A stretch of DNA of 64,000 bases from Streptomyces sp. JH14 (GCF_029428675.1 NZ_JAJNEL010000001.1:2418001-2482000), one strand, 5' to 3'; shown: positions 19,086-28,578, counted from the stretch's first letter. Made by a program: numbers and translations. The notes: generated by a model from the sequence alone, not told the origin.

Positions 19086-20516
19086 ATGACGACGACCGAC
19101 CGCGCTCACGACCGCGACGATCACAGCGACCCCACCTTGTACCGCACTCCGGCGGACGCGGTCGCCGCGCCCCCGGAAGTGCTCGCCTATGTGGTCGGGT
19201 TCGACCCGACCGCACAGCGCGCGGACGCGCTGTTCACGGTCGGCACCGACCCCGAATCTCCCGTGTACGGCCGCGTGACCTCCCACGTCGAGCTGCCCGG
19301 CCTGGGCAACGAACTGCACCACTTCGGCTGGAACGCCTGCTCGAGCGCGCTGGCGCATGCCGGTCATCATCACGCTGCGCGGCGCTACCTGATCGTTCCG
19401 GGACTGCGCTCCTCCCGGCTGCATGTCTTCGACACCGGCCCCGATCCCGCCCGCCCCCGCCTGGTCAGGACGGTCGAGGCCGAGGAGTTGGCCGCCAAGG
19501 CCGGGTACTCGCGTCCGCACACACTCCACTGCGGCCCCGACGGAATGTTCTTGTCCTGCCTGGGCGGCGCGGACGGTGCGGACGGGCCCGGCGGCGTCGC
19601 TCTGCTGGACCACGAAAGCTTCGAAGTGCTGCGCGCCTGGGAGAGCGACCGCGGACCGCAGCGGTTGGCTTACGACGTCTGGTGGCATCTGCGCCAGAAC
19701 ATCGCCGTGACCAGCGAGTGGGGGAGCCCCTCGATGGTCGAGGACGGTCTTGTCCCCGAACTGCTACTGGGCCGCCAGTACGGCCACTCACTGCACTTCT
19801 GGGAGCTGGACTCCGGACGGCACCTGCAACGCGTCGATCTGGGGGATGAGAACCAGATGGTGCTGGAGCTGCGTCCCGCGCACGACCCCGAGGCGACGTG
19901 GGGATTCACCAACACCGTGGTCGACGTGGAGGACCTGTCGGCGTCCGTGTGGCTGTGGAATCGAGAGGGCGAGCACTTCGTGGTCCGCAAGGTGATCACC
20001 ATCCCTGCCGAGCCCGCGCAGACGGAGGACCTGCCCCCGGCGCTGCAGCCGTTCGGCGCCGTGCCCCCACTCATCACCGACATCGACCTGACGGTGGACG
20101 ACCGGTGGCTGTACGTATCCGCATGGGGAACCGGCGAGCTGCTCCAGTACGACGTGAGCGACCCGTTCCATCCGAGGCAGACCTCGTCCGTGCGTCTTGG
20201 CGGCGTCGTCGGCCGACAGCCGTTTCCCGCCGAGCCGGACATTCCGCTGACCGGCGGAGCCCAGATGGTCGAACTCAGCCGTGACGGGCGGCGCGTGTAC
20301 CTGACGAACTCCCTGTACTCCGCCTGGGACGCGCAGCTCTATCCCGCGGGCATCGACCCCTGGATGATCAAACTGGACGCCGACCCCGCGCACGGCGGGC
20401 TCTCCGTCGACAGCCGCTTCTTCCCGCACGGCGCGGACTTCCTCGGCTTGCGCGTGCACCAGACGCGCTTGCAAGGCGGCGACGCCTCCTCGGATTCGTA
20501 CTGCTACCGCCACTGA
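19086..20516 (+). CDS. Selenium-binding protein / methanethiol oxidase family (SBP56)
   Basis: Beta-propeller protein of 476 residues, homologous to human SELENBP1 and bacterial methanethiol oxidase MtoX, which convert methanethiol to formaldehyde, H2O2 and H2S using copper. The sequence holds family landmarks: ELHHFGWNACSS, RSSRLHVFDTG, RPHTLHCGPDG, SEWGSPSM, LRPAHDP and SLYSAWDAQLYP. The repeated His residues in these blocks are the expected metal ligands. The ATG at 19086 is the only start giving the usual length. It is monogenic here, with no copper chaperone next to it. Confidence 0.9.
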   Translation: MTTTDRAHDRDDHSDPTLYRTPADAVAAPPEVLAYVVGFDPTAQRADALFTVGTDPESPVYGRVTSHVELPGLGNELHHFGWNACSSALAHAGHHHAARRYLIVPGLRSSRLHVFDTGPDPARPRLVRTVEAEELAAKAGYSRPHTLHCGPDGMFLSCLGGADGADGPGGVALLDHESFEVLRAWESDRGPQRLAYDVWWHLRQNIAVTSEWGSPSMVEDGLVPELLLGRQYGHSLHFWELDSGRHLQRVDLGDENQMVLELRPAHDPEATWGFTNTVVDVEDLSASVWLWNREGEHFVVRKVITIPAEPAQTEDLPPALQPFGAVPPLITDIDLTVDDRWLYVSAWGTGELLQYDVSDPFHPRQTSSVRLGGVVGRQPFPAEPDIPLTGGAQMVELSRDGRRVYLTNSLYSAWDAQLYPAGIDPWMIKLDADPAHGGLSVDSRFFPHGADFLGLRVHQTRLQGGDASSDSYCYRH

Positions 20517-20754
20517 CTGCTCATGCTCCGCCGGCGCCCGAGGCGGCTGCCGCCCCGGTTCCGAAGAGCGTCGTCCAAGAACCGGCCGCCCGACGACAGA
20601 GCACCGCGCACCCGGAAGGTGCAGCGCATCGAAAGCCCAGCCACATGCGCGCAAGACATCACGCACCTCGCTGAAGTGGTCGACGAAGTCCTGGTCAGTC
20701 AGTGCTGCTTGATACAACTGCATGCACAGCTGACGATTCGAGGGGGACTCGGCC

Positions 20755-23700
20755 ATGCCCAACGACCTTGCAGGCGACACAGCTCCGGTCGCTGGGCTCT
20801 ACGAGACACTGATCACCCGCCGCCTCGAAGAGCGTATGAAACATCTCGATACCTCGGGCAGGCGCTCCATCGATGAAACAGTCGGCCCGGAATCTGCACC
20901 CCACGTGCTGTCGCGCCACATCGGGAATGTCGTGCGGCAGGTCCTCCAGGGCCTCTCACCTGCGGAGCAGGTGATCGCCGCCAACCACATCCTGGAGTCC
21001 CTCAATACCATCGAAGGTGCAACCGAGTGGGTCGATCTCGTCATGGAGGGCCCCAGACAGCTGCTTGCCGTCGCGGAGCAAGAGGCTCCCGGCGTCTACG
21101 CGATTCGCCCCGCTACGCCGCTCTCCGAGACGGCGCTCCTCACCAATTCACCTGACGACCCGAGCCTGGGCTTTGAGCTGCGGGCCGAATTGGCCACAGC
21201 GGACCGTGTCGATCTGCTCTGCGCCTTCGTGAAGTGGCACGGACTCCGCGTCCTTGAGCAGTCACTCGCCTCCGCACGCGATCGCGGTGTCCCCATCCGC
21301 GTACTGACGACGACCTACATCGGCGCCACGGAACGTCGCGCGCTGGATCGCCTGGTCCGCGAGTTCGGTGCCGAGGTGAAGGTGAATTACGAACTCCGCT
21401 CAACCCGTCTCCACGCCAAGGCATGGCTGTTCCGCCGCGACAGTGGTTTCGACACGGCATACGTAGGCAGCTCGAACCTCTCCAAGGCTGCCCTGCTCGA
21501 TGGGCTCGAGTGGAACGTGCGACTGTCGTCCGTCGCCACGCCGTCCGTCCTGCGCAAGTTCGAGGCAACCTTCGACGCGTACTGGAGCGAGCGCTCCTTC
21601 GAGTCGTACGACCCGGACATCGACGCACAGCGACTCGACGATGCCCTGTCACACGCTGGCGGATCCAACCGGAACGGTGCTCCAACCCTCTCGCTCTCGG
21701 GACTTGAGGTCCGTCCCTATCCGCACCAGCGCGACATGCTCGAACGCCTCCAGGTGGAACGCACCGTCCACGGCCGGAACCGTAATCTCCTGGTAGCGGC
21801 GACGGGCACCGGCAAGACCGTGATGGCAGCACTGGACTACAAGCGCCTGCGACAGACATGGGGACGCGATCCGCGCTTGCTCTTCGTAGCTCACCGCCAG
21901 GAGATCCTGGAACAGTCCCTGCGCGTCTACCAGAACGTGCTGATTGACGCGAACTTCGGCGAACTCTTCGTCGGCGGAGAGATCCCCGACACATGGACAC
22001 ATGTCTTTGCCAGCGTCCAGTCGCTCAACTCACGTGCACTGGACCGCTTTTCACCGGAACACTTTGATGTCATCGTGATCGACGAGTTCCACCACGGCAC
22101 GTCTCCTACCTACCGCCGGATACTGGATCACTTCGAACCGCAGGAACTCCTGGGGCTCACCGCCACCCCGGAACGCATGGATGGACTCAACATCCAGGAC
22201 GAGTTCTTCGAGGGACGGATCGCAGCGGAGATGCGCCTCTGGGAAGCTCTCGAAAACGACCTGCTCAGCCCGTTCCATTACTTCGGCGTCACCGACAACA
22301 CCGACATGAGCGCCATTACGTGGAAGCGGGGATCGTACGACTCCACGGCCCTGAGCAACCTCTTCACCGGCAACGACGCACGGGCCAGACTCGTCGTGCA
22401 GGCCGTAAGGGACAAGGTTGCCGATCCGGGCACGATGCGCGCCTTGGGGTTCTGCGTGTCGGTGGCCCACGCAGTCTTCATGGCCGACTTCTTTCGCCGG
22501 GCCGGCCTCAACGCCGTCGCGTTGTCCGGCGAGACGCCACGCCATGAGCGCAAAGACGCCCTTGCACAACTCAAGGCCGGAACGCTCCAAGTCATCTTCT
22601 CCGTCGACCTGTTCAACGAGGGGCTCGACATCCCCGATGTCGACACTCTGCTCCTCTTGCGCCCCACGTCCAGTGCCACCGTGTTCCTCCAGCAACTGGG
22701 ACGAGGATTGCGCCGGACCGAGGACAAGGCCGTCCTCACTGTTTTGGACTTCATCGGTCAGCACCGTAAGGAGTTCCGCTTCGAGGAACAGTTCCGCGCG
22801 CTGACCAACCTCACCCGCAATCGTCTGCTCACCAACATCGAGCACGACTTTCCGCAGTTGCCATCTGGCTGCCAGATCATCCTTGAGACCAAAGCCAAGG
22901 AGCTGATCATTGACAACATCCGCAGCCAGATCAGCGTCAATGTCACTCAGCTCGCCCGTGAGGTCGCCGCGTACGCCGAGCCACGGCTCGCCGATTACCT
23001 CAAGGAAAGCGGTCGCGAACTCAAGGAGCTCTACCGAGGCAACGGGAACTCATGGACGGGGCTGCTCCGCCGCGCCAAGCTCCTCGCCGAGACCGGGCCA
23101 GCGGGCGAAGAAGCGCTACTCAAGCGCATGTCAGCGTTCCTCCACGTCGATGACCCGCTCCGAGTCGCCGCATACAGCAAGCTCCTCGCCGACGACGCCC
23201 CCACGTACGAAGAGCTGAGCGTCCAGGACCAGGCCTACGCCCGGATGTTCTTCTTCTCCCTGTGGCCGTTGGGCGGCGACTTCAACGACTACCAGGGCGG
23301 CTTCGACACCCTTCGCCCCCAGCACGCGTTCCGTGACGAGCTCAGCCAGGTCCTCGCACACGTCCTGGACCAGGCCGACCACGTGCCCGTCGCGCTCCTC
23401 GGCAGCCACGCGAGCCTGCCGCTGACCGTCCACGCCTCATACAGCCGTGAAGAGATCCTCCCCGCCTTGGGGCAGTCCGACGTGGGTGGCTTCATGCCTG
23501 GGCACTTCCGCGAAGGCGTGAAGTGGTGCGAGACCATCCAGACCGACGCCCTGCTCATCACTCTCGAAAAAGACGAGAAGGACTTCTCCCCGGAGACGCG
23601 TTACAAGGACTACGCGCTGAACGAGTCGCTGTTCCACTGGGAGTCCCAGAACCAGACCTCGGAGTCATCCCCCACCGGCGTTCGGTACCGGACCCACAAG

Positions 23701-23895
23701 GAGAAGGGCACCCACGTCCTGCTCTTCGTCCGCCGTTTCAAGAAGACGGACATCGGCGGGCCGCAGCCGTGGATGCTCCTGGGACCCGCCGAGTACGTGG
23801 AGCACAAGGGCAGCAAGCCCATGGCCATCGTCTGGAAGCTCCGACATGAGATTCCTGCGGATGTGTGGACCTACTCAGCGATTGCCGCAGGCTGA
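20755..23895 (+). CDS. PLD nuclease - SF2 helicase - DUF3427 protein
   Basis: A 1046-residue three-part enzyme. Residues about 125-290 are a phospholipase-D-type nuclease domain with H220-A-K222 and S240-N241 (one HKD motif, so it probably dimerises). Residues about 320-680 are a superfamily II helicase with Walker A ATGTGKT (349-355), DEFH (443-446), TATPER (470-474) and the arginine-finger motif QQLGRGLRR near 646. The C-terminal 250 residues match DUF3427. GAGGGGG sits 8 nt before the ATG. Codon third positions are visibly less GC-rich than in neighbours, a sign of transfer. Related proteins occur in defence or repair contexts; no partner gene is adjacent. Confidence 0.9.
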   Translation: MPNDLAGDTAPVAGLYETLITRRLEERMKHLDTSGRRSIDETVGPESAPHVLSRHIGNVVRQVLQGLSPAEQVIAANHILESLNTIEGATEWVDLVMEGPRQLLAVAEQEAPGVYAIRPATPLSETALLTNSPDDPSLGFELRAELATADRVDLLCAFVKWHGLRVLEQSLASARDRGVPIRVLTTTYIGATERRALDRLVREFGAEVKVNYELRSTRLHAKAWLFRRDSGFDTAYVGSSNLSKAALLDGLEWNVRLSSVATPSVLRKFEATFDAYWSERSFESYDPDIDAQRLDDALSHAGGSNRNGAPTLSLSGLEVRPYPHQRDMLERLQVERTVHGRNRNLLVAATGTGKTVMAALDYKRLRQTWGRDPRLLFVAHRQEILEQSLRVYQNVLIDANFGELFVGGEIPDTWTHVFASVQSLNSRALDRFSPEHFDVIVIDEFHHGTSPTYRRILDHFEPQELLGLTATPERMDGLNIQDEFFEGRIAAEMRLWEALENDLLSPFHYFGVTDNTDMSAITWKRGSYDSTALSNLFTGNDARARLVVQAVRDKVADPGTMRALGFCVSVAHAVFMADFFRRAGLNAVALSGETPRHERKDALAQLKAGTLQVIFSVDLFNEGLDIPDVDTLLLLRPTSSATVFLQQLGRGLRRTEDKAVLTVLDFIGQHRKEFRFEEQFRALTNLTRNRLLTNIEHDFPQLPSGCQIILETKAKELIIDNIRSQISVNVTQLAREVAAYAEPRLADYLKESGRELKELYRGNGNSWTGLLRRAKLLAETGPAGEEALLKRMSAFLHVDDPLRVAAYSKLLADDAPTYEELSVQDQAYARMFFFSLWPLGGDFNDYQGGFDTLRPQHAFRDELSQVLAHVLDQADHVPVALLGSHASLPLTVHASYSREEILPALGQSDVGGFMPGHFREGVKWCETIQTDALLITLEKDEKDFSPETRYKDYALNESLFHWESQNQTSESSPTGVRYRTHKEKGTHVLLFVRRFKKTDIGGPQPWMLLGPAEYVEHKGSKPMAIVWKLRHEIPADVWTYSAIAAG

Positions 23896-23982
23896 CCCTC
23901 CTTGCAGAGTCATGCCGTGTCCGACCTCGGCCTCCCCGCTGTCGTGATGAGCGTGGGGAGTGCTCGCGGCGAGGACGGCGTG

Positions 23983-24017
23983 CTGACCGGCGGGGGCGAG
24001 TGCCCGCCGCCGGTCAG
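23983..24017. terminator. Hairpin between helicase and mannanase genes
   Basis: CTGACCGGCGGGGGC pairs with GCCCGCCGCCGGTCAG with one bulged base, separating two convergent genes. Confidence 0.7.
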
Positions 24018-24030
24018 TGGGACGGCCGGG

Positions 24031-25701
24031 TCAGGCCGTGGTGCAGTTGGTGCCGCTCAGGGAGAACGCGGTCGGGGCGGTGTTGGTAGCGCCCTTGGCG
24101 GCGGTGAAGCCGACGGTGACTGAGCCGCTGGCGGGGATGGTGGTGGTGTAGGAAGCGGGAGCGACGCTCACTGTGTCGCCGTTCTGGGTGGGGACCCCTC
24201 CCCACATGTTGGTGACGGTCTGGCCGTTGGCGAAGGCGAAGGAGAGCGTCCAGCCGTTGATGGTGGTGGCGCCGGTGTTGCGGATGATGATCTCGCCCTG
24301 GAAGCCGTCGGGCCACTCGCCGACAACGCGGTAGCCGACGGAGCAGCCCACGCCGGGCGTGCTGCCGCCCTTGTCGGTGGTGACGCTCACTGTGGCCGAG
24401 CGGGCAGAACGGTTTCCGGCCGCGTCGCGGGCGTAGACGGCGAAGGTGTACGCCGTGTCGGCGGTGAGGCCGGTCACGGTGGCGGTGTTGGTGGCGGAGG
24501 CGGCGACCGTGGTCTCGGAGCCCCCTCTGACCCGGACGATGTCGTAGCCGGTGACGCCGACGTTGTCGGTGGCGGCGGTCCAGGTGAGGGTGACGGAGGT
24601 GGCGGCCACGGCGGAGGCGGTCGGGGTACCGGCAGTGGACGGGGCCTGAGTGTCGCCGGGGTTGCCGCCTGCGTAGACGGTGGCTTCCCTGGAGGTCTGG
24701 GCGATGCCGTTGGCGCCGTTGAAGATGCGCTGGCCCCAGGAGCTGAGCCGGCTGGGGTCGAAGTCGATCGCCAGGTCGAGGATCGGGTCGGTGTTGCCGC
24801 TCCAGGACCATGCCAGGTAGCCGAGCCGGAGCTGCTCGGCGGTGGCCATCATGGTGTCCTCGTCCGGGTCGCCGTACTGGTCGGCGGGACCGCCGAACTC
24901 GCCGATGAGGATGGGCAGTCCGGCGTCGACGAAGGCATGCAGGTAGTCGGTGACCTTCTGGGCGGTGTTGTAGACGCTGTACATGTGGATCGAGAAGATC
25001 AGGTTGCCGGTGGAGTCGGCGTCGTAGACGGACTGGGCGTTGGCGCGCATGACCCCTTGCCAGTCCTGGCCCCAGTTGGGCGCATCCACCATGATCGTGT
25101 GCTCGAACCCGGCGCTGCGCAGCTTCTGGACGGCGGAGATCGTGGGCGCGGTCCAGCCCTCGGGGTTGGTGTTGCCCCAGGGCTCGTTGCCGATGTTGAT
25201 GATGATGTAGTTCTCTTCGCCGGCGAGTACGTCCTTCAGGCTGATCCAGTAGTCGGCGGCATGGTCGAGCGTCCCGGCCGCGGCGTCCTCGCCGTAGCCG
25301 GTGGTGTCGTGCACCTCCAGTACGCAGATGAGCCGGTTGGCCTTGCACTGGGTGACGATGCCGGCCACGTCCGCGGGGCTGTTCTTGCTCCAGCGGTAGC
25401 CGTCGGAGAGGACGACGCGGACGGTGTTGGCGCCCAACGTCTTGATGTCGGCCAGCGACTGGGTCTCGCCCGGGTACCAGGTGTGGGCGTGGTTGACGCC
25501 GCGCATGACGAAGTCGTTGCCGTTGCCTTCGAGTAAGCGGCCGTCACTGATGTGGAGGCCGGTGGCAAGGGCGCCGGCCGACTGGGCGTGGGCTGTGGCC
25601 GGGCCGAGGGCGCCGAGAGCGACGATCCCGAGGAGCGTGGCCAGTGCGGCCAGGAGGGCGGTGGCGGGGCTTCTTCGTGTCGTACTTCTTGTTGTTCTCA
25701 C
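24031..25701 (-). CDS. Secreted GH5 mannanase-like glycosidase with FN3 and CBM2
   Basis: Extracellular endo-beta-mannanase-like enzyme (GH5, probably subfamily 8), 556 residues. Signal peptide residues 1-39 (cut after AHA). Catalytic domain about 42-345 with acid/base E173 (INIGNEPWG) and nucleophile E268 (LIGEFGG); GVNHAHTWYP is typical of actinobacterial mannanases. A fibronectin III domain (about 354-440) links to a C-terminal CBM2 (about 450-556) that binds cellulose. The GTG start at 25701 has GGAG 6 nt upstream; a longer frame would run through the CebR-type operator. Expression is predicted to be induced by cello-oligosaccharides. Confidence 0.92.
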   Translation of the reverse strand: MRTTRSTTRRSPATALLAALATLLGIVALGALGPATAHAQSAGALATGLHISDGRLLEGNGNDFVMRGVNHAHTWYPGETQSLADIKTLGANTVRVVLSDGYRWSKNSPADVAGIVTQCKANRLICVLEVHDTTGYGEDAAAGTLDHAADYWISLKDVLAGEENYIIINIGNEPWGNTNPEGWTAPTISAVQKLRSAGFEHTIMVDAPNWGQDWQGVMRANAQSVYDADSTGNLIFSIHMYSVYNTAQKVTDYLHAFVDAGLPILIGEFGGPADQYGDPDEDTMMATAEQLRLGYLAWSWSGNTDPILDLAIDFDPSRLSSWGQRIFNGANGIAQTSREATVYAGGNPGDTQAPSTAGTPTASAVAATSVTLTWTAATDNVGVTGYDIVRVRGGSETTVAASATNTATVTGLTADTAYTFAVYARDAAGNRSARSATVSVTTDKGGSTPGVGCSVGYRVVGEWPDGFQGEIIIRNTGATTINGWTLSFAFANGQTVTNMWGGVPTQNGDTVSVAPASYTTTIPASGSVTVGFTAAKGATNTAPTAFSLSGTNCTTA

Positions 25702-25750
25702 TGCGACTCCAGAGAGTGAGCGCCAATAAGCCTGAGCATCAGAAGTAACG

Positions 25751-25764
25751 TGGGAGCGCTCCCA
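25751..25764. promoter_or_regulatory. CebR-type operator TGGGAGCGCTCCCA
   Basis: Perfect 14-bp palindrome TGGGAGCGCTCCCA, identical to the consensus bound by CebR, the LacI-family cellobiose/cellotriose-responsive repressor of cellulase genes. It lies 50 bp upstream of the mannanase-like GH5 start. The gene is therefore predicted to respond to cellulose breakdown products. Confidence 0.9.
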
Positions 25765-25887
25765 TAAAGCCATTATGGCAGGGGCACGTCAAGACATCGC
25801 GCACGCTCCGGCGCATGAACGGCCGGTGCGTGTCCGAGCCCCGCCTGGCGACATGGACGACGAGGGCACCCGTCGCGCCCCGAAGGA

Positions 25888-26031
25888 CTGCAGGTCACCG
25901 CGGACGCCTCACGTCCCGGCAAGCTCGTGCACCACGCGGGCCTCGGCCTCGGGGAGGTCGTGGTCCAGCTGCCCGTCGCGGGGAAGGCGGAGGCGCTGCA
26001 GGCACTCGACGCGCATGTGGAGTGCCTGTAG
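25888..26031 (+). pseudogene. Possible C-terminal remnant of a lost gene
   Basis: A 47-codon frame ending in TAG at 26029 reads as plausible protein (LQVTADASRPGKLVHHAG, then LGEVVVQLPVAGKAEALQAL), with coding-like composition. It has no start codon upstream in the same frame and no ribosome site. It lies immediately before the lipoprotein gene. It resembles the tail of a decayed gene; the family is not recognised. Confidence 0.3.
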
Positions 26032-26060
26032 GGTCCCGGGCTCTGCGAGGGGAGGGGCCG

Positions 26061-27299
26061 ATGCGGCGGAGGAGATCCGGCGGTCCGCTGTGGCTGTCGG
26101 CGGCGGCCCTGTTGCTGCTGCTCGGCGGCTGCAGGATCGGCATGTCGGACGACGTTCACCCGCCGCCCCGAGCCGGGGCCTGGAGCATCGACTACATGGG
26201 CCCGCCCGGCCACGTGCAGATGGCGGACCTCGCGGCGGTCTCGGCCACCGAGGCATGGGCGGTCACCGAGGAACGGGGGGCGGCGGACAGTTGGAAGCCG
26301 GGCCTGCTGCGGCTGCGCGACGGCCGGTGGTCGGCCGTGCAGATCCCCGCGCAGCTGCGGGGACAACCGTGGTTGCGGCTTGCCGCTGCGGGTCCACGCA
26401 GCGTGTGGCTCTACCCGGACGCGTGGGGCGGTGTGCCGCCGCAGAAGACCGGCGATATGCCGAGCGGCTCGTGGGAGCGCAGCTCGGCGTTGCGCTGGGA
26501 CGGCGCCCGCTGGCACCAGGTCCCGCTGGACTTCCCCCCGGTGGACCTCGATGTGGTCTCGCAGGACGACGCCTGGGCACTCGACGCCTCGGGCGCCGCT
26601 CGGCAGTGGGACGGCACCCGGTGGCGGACCGTACCGCTGCCGGCCCGCGGCATCGACATCGAGGCGCGAGCTGCGGACGATGTGTGGGTCGCCGGGGACA
26701 AGACCTTCGACGACCGGCCCAAGCAGCCCGCGGCGGTCCACTGGGACGGCAGCGGCTGGCAGCTGACCCGCCTGCGCCGCTACCAGGCCCCGTACGACGC
26801 CAAGGTGGTCGACAACGGGTCGGTCCTCTGGCGTATCAGCGCGAACTCCGCGGGCGAGGCCTGGGCCCTCGGCGTGCACTCGGTCGTTGACGGGCGCGAT
26901 GAGGGCCGCGAGGAGCCCCGGGAGGTGGACGAGCGCATCCTGCTGCACTGGAGCGGCACCCGCTGGCAACCGGTGCCCGAACCGCCGCGCTCCTTCAGGG
27001 ACAAGACCTACGGCCAGGCCGTCCCCGACGGCACCGGGGGCATGCTGCTCGGCGCCTGGGCGTACCGGACCGCGGAGGGCACGTACTTCCGCATCGACGC
27101 GCCGCCGAAAACAGAGGGTTGGCAGGAGACCGGCCTTCCACCCCTGCAGCGTCGATGGCTCACGATGGAGGAGGCAGACGTCATCCCCGGGACGCACACC
27201 ATCCTCGCGGCAGCCGATCTTGTCGGCCACAACAGCATGACGCAGCCGGCCGTCATCCGTCTGACGCTCGACGCGCCCCAGCGTTCTCTCCTCGAGTAA
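26061..27299 (+). CDS. Lipoprotein with repeated WDGxRWxxVPLP blades
   Basis: 412-residue predicted lipoprotein of unknown function. The ATG at 26061 has GAGGGGAGGGG upstream. A signal peptide ends in the lipobox LGGC with C24. The mature part contains at least four spaced copies of a W-rich unit: WDGARWHQVPL, WDGTRWRTVPL, WDGSGWQLTRL and WSGTRWQPVPE, each followed by a segment such as DDVWV or GEAWALG. Such spacing is that of a beta-propeller. No enzymatic motif is visible. It is divergent from the GH5 gene and could share its control region, but no carbohydrate-binding feature is evident. Confidence 0.75.
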   Translation: MRRRRSGGPLWLSAAALLLLLGGCRIGMSDDVHPPPRAGAWSIDYMGPPGHVQMADLAAVSATEAWAVTEERGAADSWKPGLLRLRDGRWSAVQIPAQLRGQPWLRLAAAGPRSVWLYPDAWGGVPPQKTGDMPSGSWERSSALRWDGARWHQVPLDFPPVDLDVVSQDDAWALDASGAARQWDGTRWRTVPLPARGIDIEARAADDVWVAGDKTFDDRPKQPAAVHWDGSGWQLTRLRRYQAPYDAKVVDNGSVLWRISANSAGEAWALGVHSVVDGRDEGREEPREVDERILLHWSGTRWQPVPEPPRSFRDKTYGQAVPDGTGGMLLGAWAYRTAEGTYFRIDAPPKTEGWQETGLPPLQRRWLTMEEADVIPGTHTILAAADLVGHNSMTQPAVIRLTLDAPQRSLLE

Positions 27300-27366
27300 C
27301 CCCGGGACGACGTCGGCCGCGCCGCAAGTCGCTCGATATCGGAGCTCTACGTGGGGACGGGCACTG

Positions 27367-28380
27367 TCAGCGCACCTTCTTCAGTTCCGGCGTCCTCGTT
27401 CTTGACTGTCCGCCGGGATGTGACTGATTCACTTCGATCTCCGCGAACCGTTCGCGCCACGGGATGTGATCGGGCTCCGGTGCGCGGGCGCCGTAGAAGG
27501 TCGCGTGCGCGGCGGACTGGCGGCACGGGGCGCATTCCGTCTCGTCGCCCAGGGGGCGGAAGACGTGTTCCTCACCGGGTGAGGAGCAGACGACCAGGTC
27601 GGCGACCGCCGGGAGCTGAGGCGGCGATGGCGGGGCCGGGTGCGCAGGGAGCTTCTGGATGAGGCGGTAGCGCAAGAAGCCGAACGCCGATCGCACGCCG
27701 CCTTCCGGACGTTCGGCGAGCAGCGCCTGTCGCAGGTCGGACTCGCTCAGGCCACGCTCCAGCCACTTGACCGCCTCCACAGCCAGTGCGCGGGCCTCAC
27801 GCAGTCCCAGGTGCAGTTCGCGACGGGTGTGGCGCAGCGAGAGCAGGACCCTTTCCGCGCGCGCCAGTTGGAGGGCGTCTGCTGACCTCGCCGTCGGTTC
27901 GGGATCGGGTCCCGCCGTCGGCTCGGCTTCGGAGGGTGGGTGGGGAGTGGTCTTATCACTGTGGTCTTCCACCGGTTCATAGCCACCGACCGTCCGGGCT
28001 GCCGGTTCACCGACCGTCGGAATCTGCGTACTCGGTGGCGGAGTGGCGGGCGGCGCCCCTCGCAGGTGTTCTGCCTGCTCATTCGTCAAAGGGGTGTTCG
28101 CGACCAGTTGCTCGGTGATCCAGCGGCCTCGGCCGCCCTGAGTTCGCCATTCGTGTACGTACCCATGCGCGACCAGCTGTTCCTTGGCCTTCTGATACGC
28201 GCGGCCCTTGATTCCCAGCTTCTTGGCGAGTTCACTCAGGGGCTTGCAGGAGGTGTCTTCAGGCAGGCCTTGGACGTACAGGAGCAGGATCTTCGCGTCA
28301 CTGCTCAGACGCTGATGGCGCACGACATCGTGCGATGCCTTCGTGAAGCGCTGAGACGGGGCGATAGCATGACGCAGCAT
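27367..28380 (-). CDS. Winged-helix (MarR/GntR-like) DNA-binding protein
   Basis: 337 residues. The N-terminal 85 residues form a winged helix (RLSSDAKILLLYVQGL, then LSELAKKLGIKGRAYQKAKEQL and the wing GRGRWITEQLV). A Pro/Glu-rich linker follows, then a helical region and a C-terminal part with ECAPCRQSAA, a CxxC pair that might bind metal. This type is common in Streptomyces genomes and sometimes sits near mobile elements; it resembles replication- or conjugation-associated HTH proteins. Function is not established. Codon bias is slightly relaxed compared with neighbouring core genes. Confidence 0.7.
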   Translation of the reverse strand: MLRHAIAPSQRFTKASHDVVRHQRLSSDAKILLLYVQGLPEDTSCKPLSELAKKLGIKGRAYQKAKEQLVAHGYVHEWRTQGGRGRWITEQLVANTPLTNEQAEHLRGAPPATPPPSTQIPTVGEPAARTVGGYEPVEDHSDKTTPHPPSEAEPTAGPDPEPTARSADALQLARAERVLLSLRHTRRELHLGLREARALAVEAVKWLERGLSESDLRQALLAERPEGGVRSAFGFLRYRLIQKLPAHPAPPSPPQLPAVADLVVCSSPGEEHVFRPLGDETECAPCRQSAAHATFYGARAPEPDHIPWRERFAEIEVNQSHPGGQSRTRTPELKKVR

Positions 28381-28448
28381 TTCCGGTGGCTACTTCCACT
28401 GGTGATGAAGGCCCTCGGTTGGTGTTGGCGCACCGCCGGGGGCCGCCC

Positions 28449-28466
28449 TGTGTGCGCGTGTACACA
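28449..28466. promoter_or_regulatory. TGTG-rich imperfect palindrome upstream of winged-helix gene
   Basis: The sequence TGTGCGCGTGTACACACA, about 70 bp upstream of the winged-helix gene start, is an imperfect dyad (TGTG...CACA). It may be an operator for autoregulation; that is inference from position only. Confidence 0.35.
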
Positions 28467-28578
28467 CAGAGCGTGATGATTTCGTCACCGTATCGCACTG
28501 CAGCCATCTCCCACCATGCGAACGGGACTTCAAGCCGCACCCTCGGTGCCGGTCAGGCGAGCCGGACCGAGCTGTGGG

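Noticed and set aside
19788..20756. Minus-strand frame starting MAESPSNRQL upstream of and overlapping the helicase start
   Set aside because: The first 50 codons look coding-like, but the rest is antisense to the SBP56 gene, and the putative start region is needed as the ribosome site of the helicase. No homology recognised.
25702..25773. Extended N-terminus for the GH5 gene (start MALWERSH)
   Set aside because: The extra codons encode the CebR operator, and a good GTG with GGAG at 25701 gives a proper signal peptide.
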